From Verrucomicrobiota bacterium (lineage in GTDB: Bacteria; Verrucomicrobiota; Verrucomicrobiia; Limisphaerales; VHDF01), in the NCBI GenBank assembly GCA_016871495.1, contig VHDF01000015.1, positions 1-64,000 of the forward strand: a stretch of DNA of 64,000 bases, read 5' to 3'. This document shows positions 63,380-64,000 of this stretch, piece by piece. Every line of letters begins with the position of its first letter. The first letter of the stretch is position 1. The position numbers and the translations under genes were made by a program. The notes under the pieces were generated by a model that made no database searches, was not told the origin of the DNA, and saw only the letters and a list, made by a program, of their open reading frames with translations.

Positions 63380-64000
63380 TCAATGAATCTTGAGCCGGTA
63401 GAACCTGGATACACCGGATAATTCTCGATCCAGGAATTCGCCTCGTTCTTGGTCAACGTCGAATTCCACGAAAGGTCGCCCAATACCCTCTGATCTTTCG
63501 ACGGTGTATTTTCTCCCGGGTTCAATAGTCCATCTGAGGTGAAGACCGTCGGAAATTCGAGTCCATTGGATTGGAGTCGGGCGAACGAGTCCCAAAGCTG
63601 GCAGCCCGTAGGATCTCAGGTCATATTGGAAACCGGGAGAAAAGGCGCGGGACGAAACCGCCGCATGGTTGGTGAATGCGCCGGACGGAGAAGGGAATCG
63701 GGTCCACGATCCATTGGAGGGCACGGAATCGTAAACCACTCGGGAGACCAATCGGCCTTCGGGATTGCGCAACTCGATGGAATCTCCTCCGCCATTGTTC
63801 AAACCCAGGCCGGCGGAACCTTCGCTGGCAGGGACCGCGGGTATTTCAGCCGCTAAGCCTGCTCGGCCGAGGGGTCCCCCATAGACCACGACGGCATTGG
63901 ACGATCCCACCACGTAGGGTTCGACGAATCGGTGCCGCAACCGGGCGCTGTCTGACAGGCTCCACCCGGCCAAGTCCAGACTCACTTCCGTGAGATTGAC
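63380..64000 (-). CDS. Lamin-tail-domain protein, C-terminal part (runs off the window)
   Basis: The frame is open to the window edge at 64000, so the N-terminus is missing. The visible 206 residues begin with a lamin-tail domain (VNLTEVSLDLAGWSLSD, VVGSSNAVVVYGG, GGGDSIELRNPEG) followed by a C-terminal module (LHLRWTIEPGRKYTVERSEG, SRFYRLKIH) of the sort found on large exported verrucomicrobial proteins. These proteins are often surface-associated, sometimes with CotH domains. Bases 63230-63379 between it and the zinc-ribbon gene show no feature. Confidence 0.75.
   Translation of the reverse strand, partial: VNLTEVSLDLAGWSLSDSARLRHRFVEPYVVGSSNAVVVYGGPLGRAGLAAEIPAVPASEGSAGLGLNNGGGDSIELRNPEGRLVSRVVYDSVPSNGSWTRFPSPSGAFTNHAAVSSRAFSPGFQYDLRSYGLPALGLVRPTPIQWTRISDGLHLRWTIEPGRKYTVERSEGIGRPFVEFDVDQERGEFLDRELSGVSRFYRLKIH

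Overview
The window looks like chromosomal DNA of a GC-rich, Gram-negative PVC-superphylum bacterium, most likely Verrucomicrobiota (Pedosphaera/Limisphaerales-like). This is an inference from gene content: Tat-exported Gfo/Idh/MocA oxidoreductase, CotH and lamin-tail proteins, a verrucomicrobial-style isolated pseudopilin, Sec-exported Hcp-like proteins, many secreted alpha/beta hydrolases, and a type II secretion operon with its secretin split over two genes. No rRNA, tRNA, CRISPR array or prophage was seen.

Layout. 0.1-2 kb: a cyclase-family hydrolase and a zinc glucose-dehydrogenase-like enzyme on the minus strand. 2.1-4.7 kb: an IS4-family insertion sequence whose transposase carries a DruA-like (DUF4338) N-terminus; it sits inside an older palindromic repeat. 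4.9-10.1 kb: a DUF481 outer-membrane protein and two large secreted hydrolases. 10.1-12.5 kb: 5-oxoprolinase genes pxpB-pxpC-pxpA. 12.5-14 kb: two Sec-exported Hcp-like proteins. 14-21.9 kb: Tat-exported superoxide dismutase, repeats, YdcF-like protein, CotH protein, a DsbA-family gene broken by an amber codon, gap, and a frameshifted CHASE3-PAS protein. 21.9-26.3 kb: a secreted esterase and a beta-propeller protein. 26.3-29.1 kb: repeat-rich DNA with an integrase remnant and a lone pseudopilin. 29-35.1 kb: a phosphodiesterase, ppdK with a clear promoter and terminator, and an unrecognised Tat protein. 35.7-37.5 kb: aldo/keto reductase coupled to a molybdopterin oxidoreductase. 37.5-51.9 kb: a 13-gene minus-strand type II secretion operon ending in a histidine kinase. 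52.4-54.2 kb: two glycosyltransferases. 54.3-61 kb: a periplasmic nitrate-reductase-type cluster (NapD, NapA, tetraheme cytochrome, Fe-S protein, NrfD, NnrS). 61-64 kb: a Gfo/Idh/MocA oxidoreductase, a zinc-ribbon protein and a lamin-tail protein running off the edge.

The most striking unlabelled signal is a set of short non-autonomous mobile repeats. One family (R1, 133 bp) has three full-length copies, each flanked by 9-10 bp target-site duplications, and its terminal sequence is shared by at least two other repeat families here. No transposase with matching ends is present.

Several genes are broken by single-base changes, often in or next to C or A runs (2,490; 20,994; 57,170; 57,410; 59,138). 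This could be real decay, phase variation, or consensus errors in the assembly; the sequence alone cannot decide.
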